This document shows, in pieces, positions 16,049 through 24,522 of a stretch of 33,806 nucleotides of DNA. A program made the translations under genes and the position numbers. Under the pieces are notes generated by a model. That model saw nothing but the letters and a program-made list of their open reading frames with translations. It had not been told where the DNA came from and did not search any database. The stretch spans positions 1-33,806 of the forward strand of contig NZ_CAMFKO010000043.1 in NCBI RefSeq assembly GCF_945957265.1, in the 5' to 3' direction. The stretch comes from an uncultured Dechloromonas sp. Lineage in GTDB: Bacteria; Pseudomonadota; Gammaproteobacteria; Burkholderiales; Rhodocyclaceae. Position 1 is the first letter of the stretch; each line of letters opens with the position of its first letter.

Positions 16049-16291
16049 TTACTCGTTCATGATCAGGATGGCCTTCACCGGATCGATCTGGCCGCCGTCA
16101 TGCCATTTCAGACCACTGTCCGCCACGGCCGGCTCTGCCAGGCATCCATGATTGCATTCGACGATCCAGCGTTTCTGAAGCACCGTTCGACAATAGTTGT
16201 AGGTCAGCATCTTCGGGTCACTGCCGACCGCAAGCGCCAGCGTGCGACATACACATCGATCGCCGTGCTCTGCCGGTTTGCGGATATCCAT
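16049..16291 (-). CDS. Hypothetical small Cys/His-containing protein
   Basis: An 80-residue frame (or about 53 if it starts at the internal MLTYNYC) ending 8 bp before the FlgB-like gene, which suggests coupling. It has CVC, an NYC, and an ECNHGC cluster that could bind metal. No signal peptide is seen. The first ATG lies only a few bases after a strong hairpin and has no ribosome site, so the real start may be internal. I do not recognise a family. It may be an upstream gene of the FlgB-like/HD-GYP unit or a chance frame. Confidence 0.4.
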   Translation of the reverse strand: MDIRKPAEHGDRCVCRTLALAVGSDPKMLTYNYCRTVLQKRWIVECNHGCLAEPAVADSGLKWHDGGQIDPVKAILIMNE

Positions 16292-16298
16292 GGCTGAA

Positions 16299-16326
16299 AT
16301 GCAGAGGCCCCGATTTCGGGGCCTCT
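16299..16326 (-). terminator. Strong hairpin after the small His-rich protein gene
   Basis: The sequence GCAGAGGCCCCGA, a TTT centre and CGGGGCCTCTGC forms a 12-bp GC-rich stem about 10 bp past the stop of the gene at 16336-16584. On the minus strand the stem is followed by ATTTC only, so termination may be partial and some transcripts may run on into the FlgB-like unit. Confidence 0.7.
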
Positions 16327-16335
16327 GCGGGACGG

Positions 16336-16584
16336 TTACTTGCCATCTCGCGGATGGTAGTGCTTGCTCTGATCCTTGGCCGCCTTGGGTTTCTCGGCTT
16401 TAGCATCTGGCATGCTTTGCGGCATGCCGGTTTTTTCCTGGACATGGGAATGCGGCTTGGCAGCAGCCTTGTCAGCCTGTCCTTCGGCGGCCTTCGGGGC
16501 ACCAGCCTTGTCATCGGCATAAGCGGCACCAGACATGGCGGCACCGGCGAAAAGAACGGCGGCGATGAGGGAAGAGATTTTCAT
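16336..16584 (-). CDS. Small periplasmic His-containing protein, metal island type
   Basis: An 82-residue protein with a signal peptide (MKISSLIAAVLFAGAAMSGA AYA, about 1-23). The mature chain is low-complexity and rich in Ala, Lys, Asp and Pro. It carries HSH near the middle (KPHSHVQEKTGMPQSMP) and ends SKHYHPRDGK. Histidines and methionines in an otherwise disordered chain suggest a periplasmic metal buffer. I have a memory of similar proteins in metal-resistance regions of Betaproteobacteria but know no assigned name. A good AGGAG site precedes the ATG, and a consensus -35 lies about 75 bp upstream, so it may have its own promoter. Confidence 0.7.
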   Translation of the reverse strand: MKISSLIAAVLFAGAAMSGAAYADDKAGAPKAAEGQADKAAAKPHSHVQEKTGMPQSMPDAKAEKPKAAKDQSKHYHPRDGK

Positions 16585-16633
16585 GATCTTGACTCCTGAG
16601 TTTTGGGGAATTCAACGGTCCGAATCGAGTGGA

Positions 16634-16664
16634 CAGATACAGTTTGTGCTTCTGTCACTGTCAA
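16634..16664 (-). promoter_or_regulatory. Possible promoter of the small His-rich protein gene
   Basis: On the minus strand a consensus -35 TTGACA (16664-16659) is followed by TATCTG after a 19-bp spacer, or by GTATCT after 18 bp. It overlaps the stop of the upstream small gene. The long spacer would fit an activated promoter, but no regulator site is evident. Confidence 0.4.
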
Positions 16665-16927
16665 CAAGGTGACTTGTCGATTACATTGTTGTCAGGAAGC
16701 ATGGCCAAATACGGATTCACCAAATGCACGATTGCGTCGGCAAGCGCATCGCGCAATTGCCGTTCGCAACACCCCATCAAAATTCCGTCCTCCAGCGCAT
16801 CCTGGGCCATCTGGCGAAGTTCATCCAGGTTCTCATTGAGCACCTTGATTTTTTCCGTACAGGCAATGGCCTTGCCGGAAGAATCTTGCCAGCGCACCGA
16901 CCCCGACGAACTCATCATCGAGTTCAC
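16661..16927 (-). CDS. Hypothetical protein coupled to the phasin-like gene
   Basis: An 88-residue soluble, mostly helical protein (WQDSSGKAIACTEKIKVLNE, then LDELRQMAQDALEDGILMGC and CERQLRDALADAIVHLVNP). It holds a few cysteines (one in IACTEK, a GCC pair, a final C). Its ATG overlaps the stop of the phasin-like gene (ATGA), which supports it as real. No family is recognised. The overlap suggests a joint role with the phasin-like product. Confidence 0.6.
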   Translation of the reverse strand: MNSMMSSSGSVRWQDSSGKAIACTEKIKVLNENLDELRQMAQDALEDGILMGCCERQLRDALADAIVHLVNPYLAMLPDNNVIDKSPC

Positions 16928-17226
16928 TTTGTCGAATGTTGGGCCAGCGCCTGCAAAACCCGGTGCTGGTATTCCAAACTATCGAGGGTGTATGTCTTCC
17001 AATACTCGATGGAGGAATAGCCGACAGCAGCCCACCATGCCCTGCTTTGCCCTGAATCATCCAGAGAAAGCAATGAGGTTCGCTCAATGAGTTCCTTGAG
17101 CGGAAAAAACTGCATGGAAACCATCTTTTCCAAACAGTCGAGATTCACGCGAAGTAACTGGGAAAGCAAATCCAAATGGAAGTCGGGGGATGCGTTGAAA
17201 ATTGCGAACGAATTGGGTACGGACAT
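16924..17226 (-). CDS. Phasin-like protein
   Basis: A 100-residue amphipathic helical protein. Its LDLLSQLLRVNLDCLEKMVS stretch and the following QFFPLKELIERT recall the phasin family, whose members coat polyhydroxyalkanoate granules. The rest (WWAAVGYSSIEYWKTYTLDS) is also in line with phasins. A good GGGAGA site precedes the ATG. It is shorter than usual phasins (about 150-190) and sits in a copper island, so a different job is possible. The family call is by pattern only. Confidence 0.5.
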   Translation of the reverse strand: MSVPNSFAIFNASPDFHLDLLSQLLRVNLDCLEKMVSMQFFPLKELIERTSLLSLDDSGQSRAWWAAVGYSSIEYWKTYTLDSLEYQHRVLQALAQHSTK

Positions 17227-17327
17227 GATTTTCTCCCTGTGGCACGATCAAGGCCCATTGCCTCACGAGGAGAAGTTTGCCTGTTGGTAGCTGTCGCGCC
17301 CATAACGGGAGCATTACAACCCGGTCA

Positions 17328-17633
17328 CTATTCCGTCAGCTTGTTGCCGTGCTGCTCACAGAGAGCGATTATTTCTTGAGTCTGGGCGCTTAGCCCCTGA
17401 AAGACTTGTTGCCTCCGCCTCTCAAATTCTGCTGCAGAAACCTGCCACTGAGAGTCATGGGGGCCGTTCAGTTCGGCAGCGACAATCCGACGCACATAAG
17501 CCAGCGCGGATGCCTTGCCTTGCGTCAGTCGCAACAGATCTGCCCTTGCCGCATCGAAGGCATCGCGATGATGGTCTCTCAGACCGGTGGTGAGCACCAC
17601 AAGAATGGCAACGGCATCCTCAAACGGTCGCAT
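17328..17633 (-). CDS. Hypothetical helical protein
   Basis: A 101-residue soluble helical protein (MRPFEDAVAILVVLTTGLRD HHRDAF, AYVRRIVAAELNG, SAQTQEIIALCEQHGNKLTE). No signal peptide or motif is seen. I chose the ATG at 17633; a TTG at 17654 gives seven more residues but has a ribosome site too close to it. It lies on the same strand between the cytochrome c gene and the phasin-like gene, about 100 bp from the latter. Function unknown. Confidence 0.5.
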   Translation of the reverse strand: MRPFEDAVAILVVLTTGLRDHHRDAFDAARADLLRLTQGKASALAYVRRIVAAELNGPHDSQWQVSAAEFERRRQQVFQGLSAQTQEIIALCEQHGNKLTE

Positions 17634-17689
17634 TGAATTGTCTTCTTTGGACAATTTCCCCCCTGATAGTGCTTTGTTCGAACCATCCG

Positions 17690-18076
17690 CTATTGGATGC
17701 CAACCTTCCGCTGCTCAGCCCGCACATAGGCGGTGATATGGGCGACGTCGTCTGGCGTCACACCTTTCACGGGGGCCATGTCACCAAACTTCCAGTGATG
17801 GGCCCGCACACCGTTGGCCACGGCCAACTGGAAGGCCGCATCTGCATGATGTGACGGCTCGTAGATCTTGTGCAGCAAGGGCGGTCCCTTTTCCGATCCC
17901 TTCAAGTCGCCGCCATGACAGCCCGCACAGTGATTGGCGAACAGCGCCTTGCCCATGACGGGATTGGGCATTAGGCCGGGGCCAGGTTTGGGAATGCTCC
18001 AGCCTTGAGCCAGGGCAAGGCTGGGCAGCAGCACAAGAAGCGATGCAGGAATCCAAAACAAACGCTTGCGCCTCAT
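17690..18076 (-). CDS. Periplasmic c-type cytochrome, last gene of the cus operon
   Basis: A 128-residue protein with a signal peptide (MRRKRLFWIPASLLVLLPSL ALA, about 1-23) and one heme c site, C50-A-G-C53-H54 in NHCAGCHGGDLKG. Likely axial methionines are in FGDMAPVKG. Its ATG overlaps the cusA stop (ATGA), so it belongs to the efflux operon. A heme protein here may accept electrons from periplasmic Cu(I) oxidation or pass them to the respiratory chain, but no partner is proven. The frame is open 150 bp upstream inside cusA; that part is only a shadow. Confidence 0.88.
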   Translation of the reverse strand: MRRKRLFWIPASLLVLLPSLALAQGWSIPKPGPGLMPNPVMGKALFANHCAGCHGGDLKGSEKGPPLLHKIYEPSHHADAAFQLAVANGVRAHHWKFGDMAPVKGVTPDDVAHITAYVRAEQRKVGIQ

Positions 18077-21000
18077 TGCTCCATCCCCTGTTTCATTCGC
18101 CACTGCTTGACCAAGGCGTAGATGGCGGGGATGACCGCGAGCGTCAGCACCGTCGATGAAATCATCCCTCCAACCATCGGCGCCGCAATACGACTCATGA
18201 CTTCGGAACCGGTGCCGGTACCCCACATGATGGGCAGCAGGCCGGCCATGATGGCGACGACGGTCATCATCTTCGGCCGTACCCGTTCGACGGCGCCTTC
18301 CATGATGGCCTCGTAGAGATCATGCAGCGTTGGCGCCTGGTTTTCAGTGCGGCGCTTGGCCTTTAGTTCTTCCCAAGCATGATCGAGGTAAATCAACATG
18401 ATGACCCCGGTTTCCGCCGCAACCCCGGCAAGGGCGATGAAGCCGACGGCGACGGCGACGGACAGGTTGTAACCGAGCAACCACATCAACCAGACCCCGC
18501 CGACCAGCGCGAAGGGCACCGACAGCATGACGATTAGGGTTTCGGTCAGTCGCTTGAAATTCAGGTAAAGCAGCAAGAAGATGATCAACAGCGTCACCGG
18601 GACGACGATCTTCATTTTCTCGATCGCACGCTCCATGGATTCGAACTGGCCGCTCCAGGTCGCGTAGTAACCCGGTGGGAATTTGACGTTTTCTGCCACT
18701 GCCTTCTTGGCATCCGCGACATAGCCACCGATGTCGCGTTCGCGAATGTCCACGAAGATATAAGCGGAAAGCAACGCGTTTTCAGTCCGGATGCCGGGCG
18801 TTCCCTTGGCCACCTCGACGCGGGCCAATTGGCCGAGCGGAATCATTGCCCCCTCCATGGTCGGCACCAGCACCTCGCGGGCAATCTGCTGCGGATCGGA
18901 ACGAAGTTCACGCGGATAGCGCACGGTGACGCCAAACCGTTCGCGCCCCTCGACGGTCGTGGTGACCATCTCGCCGCCCAAGGCCTGGCCGATGACATCC
19001 TGCAAATCGCCGACCGCCAACCCGTAGCGGGCCAACTGCGTGCGGTCCGGTTCAATGTTCAAGTAAAAACCGCCGGTAATCCGTTCCGCGAAAGCCGAGG
19101 TGGTGCCCGGAACCGTTTTGACGACCGTCTCAATTTCGCGGGCCAGCCGCTCCATCTCATTGAGATCCTTGCCGAACACCTTGATCCCGATTGGCGTCCG
19201 GATGCCGGTCGACAGCATGTCGATGCGCGCCTTGATCGGCATCGTCCAGGCGTTCGAGACGCCCGGGAACTGCAATGCCTTATCCATTTCGGCGATCAGC
19301 TTGTCGGTCGTCATGCCAGGGCGCCATTCAGACTCCGGTTTCAGATTGATCACCGTTTCGAACATCTCCGTCGGCGCCGGGTCCGTTGCCGTGTTGGCAC
19401 GACCCGCCTTGCCATAAACCGAGGAGACTTCCGGGAAACTCTTGATGATTTTGTTTTGGGTCTGCAACAGTTCCGCTGCTTTGGTGATCGACATTCCGGG
19501 CAAGGAGGCCGGCATGTAGAACAACGTGCCTTCATTCAGCGTCGGCATGAACTCGGAACCCAGTTTGCTGGCCGGGTAAATCGAGACCACCAGAGCAAGC
19601 AGCGCAGCAACAATGGTGGTTTTTTTCCATTGCATGACGCCGGCGATTATCGGACGATAAGCCCAGATCAGGAAACGATTCACCGGGTTCTTCGATTCCG
19701 GCATGATTTTGCCGCGAATGAACAGCATCATCAGCACCGGCACCAAGGTCACCGAAAGCAAAGCCGCGCCCGCCATCGAGAAGGTCTTGGTGTAGGCCAA
19801 GGGCGAGAACAGACGTCCTTCCTGGGATTCCAGCGTAAAGACGGGCAGGAAGGAAACGGTGATGATGAGCAGCGAGAAGAACAGCGCGGGGCCGACCTCT
19901 TTGCAGGCCGCAATCATTGCCTCGATGCGATCCCCGTGGGTATGGTCCTCCGGCAAACGCTCGATGTGCTTATGGGCGTTTTCGATCATCACAATGGCCG
20001 CATCGATCATCGCCCCAATGGCGATGGCGATACCGCCCAGGCTCATCAGATTCGAGTTCATCCCCAGCAAGCGCATCGAAATAAAGGCAATCAGCACCCC
20101 GACCGGCAGCATTAGGATGGCCACCAAGGCACTGCGCATGTGCATCAGGAAGACGACGCAGACCAGTGCGACAATGAGACTTTCTTCCGCCAAGGTGCGC
20201 GTCAAGGTGTCAATCGCACGGTGAATCAGTTCCGAACGATCATAGACCGTCTGGATCGTCACACCCTCCGGCAGGCCTGCAGAAATCTCGCCGATCTTTT
20301 CCTTCAGGTTATGGATGACTTCCAGCGCGTTCTGCCCGTAGCGCGCCATGGCGATACCGGATACCACTTCGCCTTCACCATTCAATTCGGTGAGGCCACG
20401 CCGTTCGTCCGGCGCCAGTTCGACGCGGGCAATGTCACGGACCAGGACGGGCGTTCCCCCTTGTGACTTGACCACCAGGTTTTCAATATCAACCGTGCCA
20501 CGCAGATAGCCCTTGCCACGTACCATGTATTCAGTTTCCGCCATCTCGACGACACGCCCACCGACATCGCGGTTCGACTCCCGAATGACTTTTGAAACCG
20601 CCGCCAGCGGAATGCCATAGGCGCGCAATTTCACCGGATCAACCGTGACCTGGTAGGTCTGGACAAAGCCGCCAATCGAAGCCACTTCGGCGACGCCATG
20701 CGCCTTGGTCAGTTGGTAGCGCAGATACCAGTCCTGCAGCGTGCGCAGTTCTGCCAGCGTCTTGTCCTTGGCGAGTAGCGCGTATTGATAGACCCAGCCC
20801 ACGCCCGTGGCGTCCGGGCCGATCTGCGGCGTGACGCCCTTGGGCATGCGGCCAGCAGCAAAGTTAAGATATTCGAGTACCCGGGACCGCGCCCAATAAA
20901 TATCCGTACCGTCTTCAAAGATGATGTAGACGAAAGAGGCTCCGAAGAATGAGAAGCCGCGCACGACCTTGGACTTCGGTACCGACAACATGGCCGTTGT

Positions 21001-21207
21001 CAGCGGATAGGTCACCTGATCCTCAACTACTTGCGGTGCCTGCCCGGGATATTCGGTATAGACAATGACCTGTACGTCTGAGAGATCAGGCAAGGCGTCG
21101 AGCGGCGTTTTCATGACCGCAACGACACCGCCGACAATGACGAAAAGTGTAGCCAGGAGGACGAGGAAGCGGTTGCGTCCCGACCATTCGATGATTTTGG
21201 CGAGCAT
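18073..21207 (-). CDS. cusA: CusA-type Cu(I)/Ag(I) RND efflux pump
   Basis: A 1044-residue inner-membrane proton-driven pump of the heavy-metal RND class, close to E. coli CusA in length. It exports Cu(I)/Ag(I) through CusB and CusC. The membrane motif GAMIDAAIVMIEN at 398-410 (D402) marks the monovalent-metal HME4 group. Methionines in YMPASLPGM, TEMFET and RIDMLSTG stand where E. coli CusA keeps its three-methionine site. I start at ATG 21207, which has AGGGGA upstream, 11 bp after the cusB stop; the longer frame runs into cusB. It is distinct from the CzcA-type pump at the right edge. Confidence 0.95.
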   Translation of the reverse strand: MLAKIIEWSGRNRFLVLLATLFVIVGGVVAVMKTPLDALPDLSDVQVIVYTEYPGQAPQVVEDQVTYPLTTAMLSVPKSKVVRGFSFFGASFVYIIFEDGTDIYWARSRVLEYLNFAAGRMPKGVTPQIGPDATGVGWVYQYALLAKDKTLAELRTLQDWYLRYQLTKAHGVAEVASIGGFVQTYQVTVDPVKLRAYGIPLAAVSKVIRESNRDVGGRVVEMAETEYMVRGKGYLRGTVDIENLVVKSQGGTPVLVRDIARVELAPDERRGLTELNGEGEVVSGIAMARYGQNALEVIHNLKEKIGEISAGLPEGVTIQTVYDRSELIHRAIDTLTRTLAEESLIVALVCVVFLMHMRSALVAILMLPVGVLIAFISMRLLGMNSNLMSLGGIAIAIGAMIDAAIVMIENAHKHIERLPEDHTHGDRIEAMIAACKEVGPALFFSLLIITVSFLPVFTLESQEGRLFSPLAYTKTFSMAGAALLSVTLVPVLMMLFIRGKIMPESKNPVNRFLIWAYRPIIAGVMQWKKTTIVAALLALVVSIYPASKLGSEFMPTLNEGTLFYMPASLPGMSITKAAELLQTQNKIIKSFPEVSSVYGKAGRANTATDPAPTEMFETVINLKPESEWRPGMTTDKLIAEMDKALQFPGVSNAWTMPIKARIDMLSTGIRTPIGIKVFGKDLNEMERLAREIETVVKTVPGTTSAFAERITGGFYLNIEPDRTQLARYGLAVGDLQDVIGQALGGEMVTTTVEGRERFGVTVRYPRELRSDPQQIAREVLVPTMEGAMIPLGQLARVEVAKGTPGIRTENALLSAYIFVDIRERDIGGYVADAKKAVAENVKFPPGYYATWSGQFESMERAIEKMKIVVPVTLLIIFLLLYLNFKRLTETLIVMLSVPFALVGGVWLMWLLGYNLSVAVAVGFIALAGVAAETGVIMLIYLDHAWEELKAKRRTENQAPTLHDLYEAIMEGAVERVRPKMMTVVAIMAGLLPIMWGTGTGSEVMSRIAAPMVGGMISSTVLTLAVIPAIYALVKQWRMKQGMEQ

Positions 21208-21218
21208 GGTATCCCCTG

Positions 21219-22808
21219 TCAGTGGCCTGCGTGGGGATTGGCCGCCACTTTGCCAGCCATCGGTTTGATGCTGGTGACGACCCATTCACCGGGTTTGCGC
21301 TCGACAAACTCGAAGGCCACCGTCGCACCCGGTTTGAGTCCGCTCAACAGCGCCGGCGTCGCGACCTGGAACTCCATGGTCATGCCCGGCCATTTGAGGC
21401 TGGCGACCGGCCCGTGATTGAGCGTCAGCAGACCTGCCTTGGTGTCGAAACCCTCCACCGTGCCCTCGGCCTGATGCCCAACAGCTGCCGACTTGGCTGA
21501 CTCCGGCTTCGGTTGGCTGCCATGGCTGGCATGGCCGAAACCGCCGACCGCCGCCTTCAGGTTACTTTCGGCGTCAATCAGGAAGTTGGCGGCAACCACC
21601 ACGGGCTCGCCATCCTTGATCCCTTCGAGCACCTCAACATGGTTGTCACTGCGTTGCCCCAATTTAACCTCGCGTGGCTCGAAACGGCCTTCCTTGGCCT
21701 GGACCAGCACGATGCGGCGGGTGCCGCTGTCAATCACGGCCGAGGTCGGTACGGTGACGACCTCTCCTTTGGCCCCGACCGGCAACTCGACCTGGGCGAA
21801 CATGGCCGGTTTCAGCAACTGACTGGGATTGGGCAGTTCGACTCGCACGGGTACCGTCCGCGTCTCGGCCTTCAGGGTCGGATAGACGTAGGTGATCGTC
21901 CCTTCGAACACTTTGTCCGGGTAGGCATTGATCCTGACCTTGGCTTTGGCACCGGTCTTGACCTGACCGATGTCCTGCTCGAAGACGTCAGCCACCACCC
22001 AGACCGCCGACAGGTCGGCCACCTGATAAAGCGCCTCGCCCGGCATGAAACGCATGCCCTGCAGGGCTTTCTTTTCGGTGACAATGCCGGCGACCGGTGA
22101 GCGGAAAGTCAGCGTGCGCCGTGCTTCGCCGGATTTGGCCAGCGCCTTGACCTGCTCCTCCGAAATATCCCAGTTCTTCAGACGCAACAGGCTTGAATCG
22201 GCCAGTTGCTTCATGCCGTCCCGCGCTTGGCCGCCGGCTTCCTTCAGCGACTCGACGCCTTGGGCGGCAATCGCGTATTCGCGCTGGGCGGAAACCAGTT
22301 CCGGGCTATACACCTCAAACAGCGGCTGCCCCTTGCTGACCGGCTGGCCCGTGACATTGACGTGCAGGCGTTCGACGTAGCCCTCGAACTTGGGGGAAAT
22401 CGCGTAGATGCGACGCTCGTCCGGCTCGATCCGACCTGCGGCGCGGACCACCTTGTCAAGGACGCGCAATTGGGCGACTTCGGTCCTCACACCCAGTTTC
22501 TGCACCTTCTCGGTGCTGATCTTGATCTGGTTGGCCGATGCCGGTTCGTCGTCCTGTTCTCCCTCATAGACCGCAATGTAATCCATCCCCATCGGGTCTT
22601 TCTTGGGCAGCGGCGAAGTGTCGGGCAGCCCCATCGGGTTACGGTAGAAGAGCAGTTTTTTTTCTTTCTTGGCCGGTTCGGCTGGCGCGCTGGCGACCTG
22701 TGCCGCATCGCCATGGGAGGCGCCGCCACGTCCGCCCAGCCAGTAACCACTACCGGCGGCCACGGCAACCGCAATAACGCCGATGGTCAGTCCCGCACCC
22801 TTGTTCAT
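21219..22808 (-). CDS. cusB: CusB-type membrane fusion protein with C-terminal CusF-like domain
   Basis: A 529-residue adaptor linking CusA to CusC. An N-terminal membrane anchor (about 6-25) is followed by a heavy-metal binding segment (YRNPMGLPDTSPLPKKDPMG, then MDYIAVYEGE) and the barrel-sandwich, hairpin and beta-barrel domains of RND adaptors. The last 80 residues (449-529) are a fused CusF-like domain with H465, W473, M476 and M478 (LNHGPVASLKWPGMTMEFQV), the full Cu(I) site of CusF. So the periplasmic chaperone is built into the pump as well as encoded separately. The ATG overlaps the cusC stop. Confidence 0.94.
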   Translation of the reverse strand: MNKGAGLTIGVIAVAVAAGSGYWLGGRGGASHGDAAQVASAPAEPAKKEKKLLFYRNPMGLPDTSPLPKKDPMGMDYIAVYEGEQDDEPASANQIKISTEKVQKLGVRTEVAQLRVLDKVVRAAGRIEPDERRIYAISPKFEGYVERLHVNVTGQPVSKGQPLFEVYSPELVSAQREYAIAAQGVESLKEAGGQARDGMKQLADSSLLRLKNWDISEEQVKALAKSGEARRTLTFRSPVAGIVTEKKALQGMRFMPGEALYQVADLSAVWVVADVFEQDIGQVKTGAKAKVRINAYPDKVFEGTITYVYPTLKAETRTVPVRVELPNPSQLLKPAMFAQVELPVGAKGEVVTVPTSAVIDSGTRRIVLVQAKEGRFEPREVKLGQRSDNHVEVLEGIKDGEPVVVAANFLIDAESNLKAAVGGFGHASHGSQPKPESAKSAAVGHQAEGTVEGFDTKAGLLTLNHGPVASLKWPGMTMEFQVATPALLSGLKPGATVAFEFVERKPGEWVVTSIKPMAGKVAANPHAGH

Positions 22809-24076
22809 AGATCTTCCCCTAAAAGACGTTCGATTTCGGCCAGACGCATCTGGGCGTCGACTTGGGCCTTAAGCTGGTTTTGTCTGGCCTGCCGGATTTG
22901 GCGTTGGGCATCGAGCAAGGTGGCAAAATCCACCTTGCCGGTCTCGTAGCCGGCCAGCGCCGCCTTGAAGGTCAGTTCGGCCTGCGGCAGCAGGCTGTTG
23001 GTCAGCAGGTTTTCCGTGCGACGGGCGGCTTCGATACCAGCCAGGGCCTCGGCCAGTTCGGCGGAGACTTGGTTGGTAGTGGCTTCCTTGCGCGAGCGGG
23101 CGGCATTGAGCATCGATTCCGATTCTCGCTCCTGCGCCCGGCGCGAAGACTGCTGCAGCGGGATATTCAGCTCGACCATCAACTCCCATTCCTTGATGGC
23201 GCTCTGGTACTGGATGGGGGATACGCCCAGCGTAAAATCGGGATAGCGGTTTTTGTAGGTCAGGTCGCGGGATTTCTCGGCGGCCTTGATTTTCGATTCG
23301 TCGGCGAACAGTTGCGGGTTGCGGGTTCGCACGCGCTCTTCCAACGTGGCGTAATCCAGCGCCACGGGAGTCGGCAGCTTGCGCAACTGCGCTGGTTCCT
23401 GCAAGGGCGCATTGCTTGGGCGGGCCAGCAAGGCATTCAGCCGGGCATGCAGGTGGTGCTGTTCGGTTTCCAGCGCAATCAATTCGTTGCGCATGTTGGT
23501 CTGCTCAACCTGGGCGCGGATAACATCCTGCTGCGCCGCCAGGCCGCCGGAATAACGAACCTGGGCGACTTTTTCCAGGCGGGTCATCAGGTCGAGGATT
23601 TCCCGGGTCAATTGCTCGTTGCGATGCACGTAATAAAGCTGAGCGAAATTGACTTTGATCCGCCCGGCCACATCGGCCCATGTGCCCAACGCACGTCCCT
23701 TGGCGCCGTCGGCTTCAAGCTCGGCGATTTCGCGCTTCAGGTCACGCTTGCCGAACCAGGGTATGTCCTGCATCAGCAAGTAACGGGTGCTGCCGACGCG
23801 ATTTGGGGCTAGCGTGGCACTCTGTTCGCCCATCCGCGTTATGTCACGCAACTCGGTCCGAAACTTCGGGTCGGGCAAGGCACCGGCCGGCGTCACCCGC
23901 TCGCCTGACGCTTCGGCCTCGGCCTGCATCGCGGCGTACTCCGGATTGCGTGTCTTGGCATAATTGATCAGGCTGTCCACGTTCGCACCAAGGGCGGCGT
24001 CTTGGGCAAGCACGGGCGACCCAAAGGCGGTGGCAAGCGCCAGGATCAAAATGGGTAACGGCCTGAGTCGGCGCAT
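22805..24076 (-). CDS. cusC: CusC/CzcC-type outer-membrane efflux protein (TolC superfamily)
   Basis: A 423-residue protein with a signal peptide (MRRLRPLPILILALATAFGS PVLA, about 1-24) and the long helical repeats of outer-membrane efflux proteins (ADGAKGRALGTWADVAGRIK; ETGKVDFATLLDAQRQIRQA). It forms the outer-membrane channel of the CusCBA complex. I start at ATG 24076, directly after GGGAGG. A TTG 15 bp earlier is also in frame. The stop overlaps cusB. No lipobox cysteine is seen, unlike the second TolC-type gene at 27154. Confidence 0.93.
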   Translation of the reverse strand: MRRLRPLPILILALATAFGSPVLAQDAALGANVDSLINYAKTRNPEYAAMQAEAEASGERVTPAGALPDPKFRTELRDITRMGEQSATLAPNRVGSTRYLLMQDIPWFGKRDLKREIAELEADGAKGRALGTWADVAGRIKVNFAQLYYVHRNEQLTREILDLMTRLEKVAQVRYSGGLAAQQDVIRAQVEQTNMRNELIALETEQHHLHARLNALLARPSNAPLQEPAQLRKLPTPVALDYATLEERVRTRNPQLFADESKIKAAEKSRDLTYKNRYPDFTLGVSPIQYQSAIKEWELMVELNIPLQQSSRRAQERESESMLNAARSRKEATTNQVSAELAEALAGIEAARRTENLLTNSLLPQAELTFKAALAGYETGKVDFATLLDAQRQIRQARQNQLKAQVDAQMRLAEIERLLGEDL

Positions 24077-24112
24077 GCGACCTCCCTGCAATATTTGTTT
24101 TTATGAAGCATG

Positions 24113-24147
24113 CTGACAGCGAGAGGTAAGCACCGTCTCGCCGTCAG
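24113..24147. other. Inverted repeat between cusF and cusC
   Basis: CTGACAGCGAGA (24113-24124) and TCTCGCCGTCAG (24136-24147) pair over 12 bp with one mismatch. No T-run follows on the minus strand. It may adjust expression of cusF against cusCBA by mRNA processing or partial termination. Confidence 0.55.
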
Positions 24148-24156
24148 TCGATTGGG

Positions 24157-24501
24157 TTATTTGGCGGGTTCGAAATGGACGACGGTGATGGCACCATTCA
24201 CGTTTTCGGCCATGAAGCGAATCTTATCGCCGGTTTTCATCTGGTCCAACCAGGCGACATTGGAAACCTTGAGTACCATGGTCATCGCCGGCATGTTCAG
24301 GTTGGTCAGTGGGCCATGCGACAAGGTTACTTTGCCGGCTGCCTTGTCCACTTTCTTGACCTGAGCGTCGATCATCTGCATTTCAGCAGACGCGGCGCTC
24401 GGCGAGGCCATGGCATGCCCGGCATGGTCGCTTGCAGCTTGGGCAGAAACGGCGCCGAGGGTGGAAAAGGCGATCAGTGAGGCGGTGATAAGTGCTTTCA
24501 T
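24157..24501 (-). CDS. cusF: CusF-type periplasmic copper/silver chaperone
   Basis: A 114-residue protein with a signal peptide (MKALITASLIAFSTLGAVSA QA, about 1-22), a linker with histidines and methionines (SDHAGHAMASPS) and a CusF beta-barrel. The metal site lines up as H62, M73 and M75 (LSHGPLTNLNMPAMTMVLKV). The tryptophan that caps the Cu(I) in E. coli CusF (W44) is methionine here, M70. The CusF domain fused to CusB in the same operon keeps the tryptophan. It delivers Cu(I)/Ag(I) to the pump. It starts after AGGAGA and lies between the DUF411 gene and cusC. Confidence 0.93.
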   Translation of the reverse strand: MKALITASLIAFSTLGAVSAQAASDHAGHAMASPSAASAEMQMIDAQVKKVDKAAGKVTLSHGPLTNLNMPAMTMVLKVSNVAWLDQMKTGDKIRFMAENVNGAITVVHFEPAK

Positions 24502-24522
24502 GAGTTTCTCCTGTTTGGGGGA

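Noticed and set aside
16677..16694. A third copper box (GATTACATTGTTGTCA)
   Set aside because: Only the left half-site is present, the right arm does not match, and it lies at the 3' end of a gene away from any start.
18829..20115. A 428-codon open frame on the plus strand
   Set aside because: Antisense to cusA. Its translation is rich in His, Arg and Gly with no recognisable domain.
22862..23812. A 316-codon open frame on the plus strand
   Set aside because: Antisense shadow of cusC.
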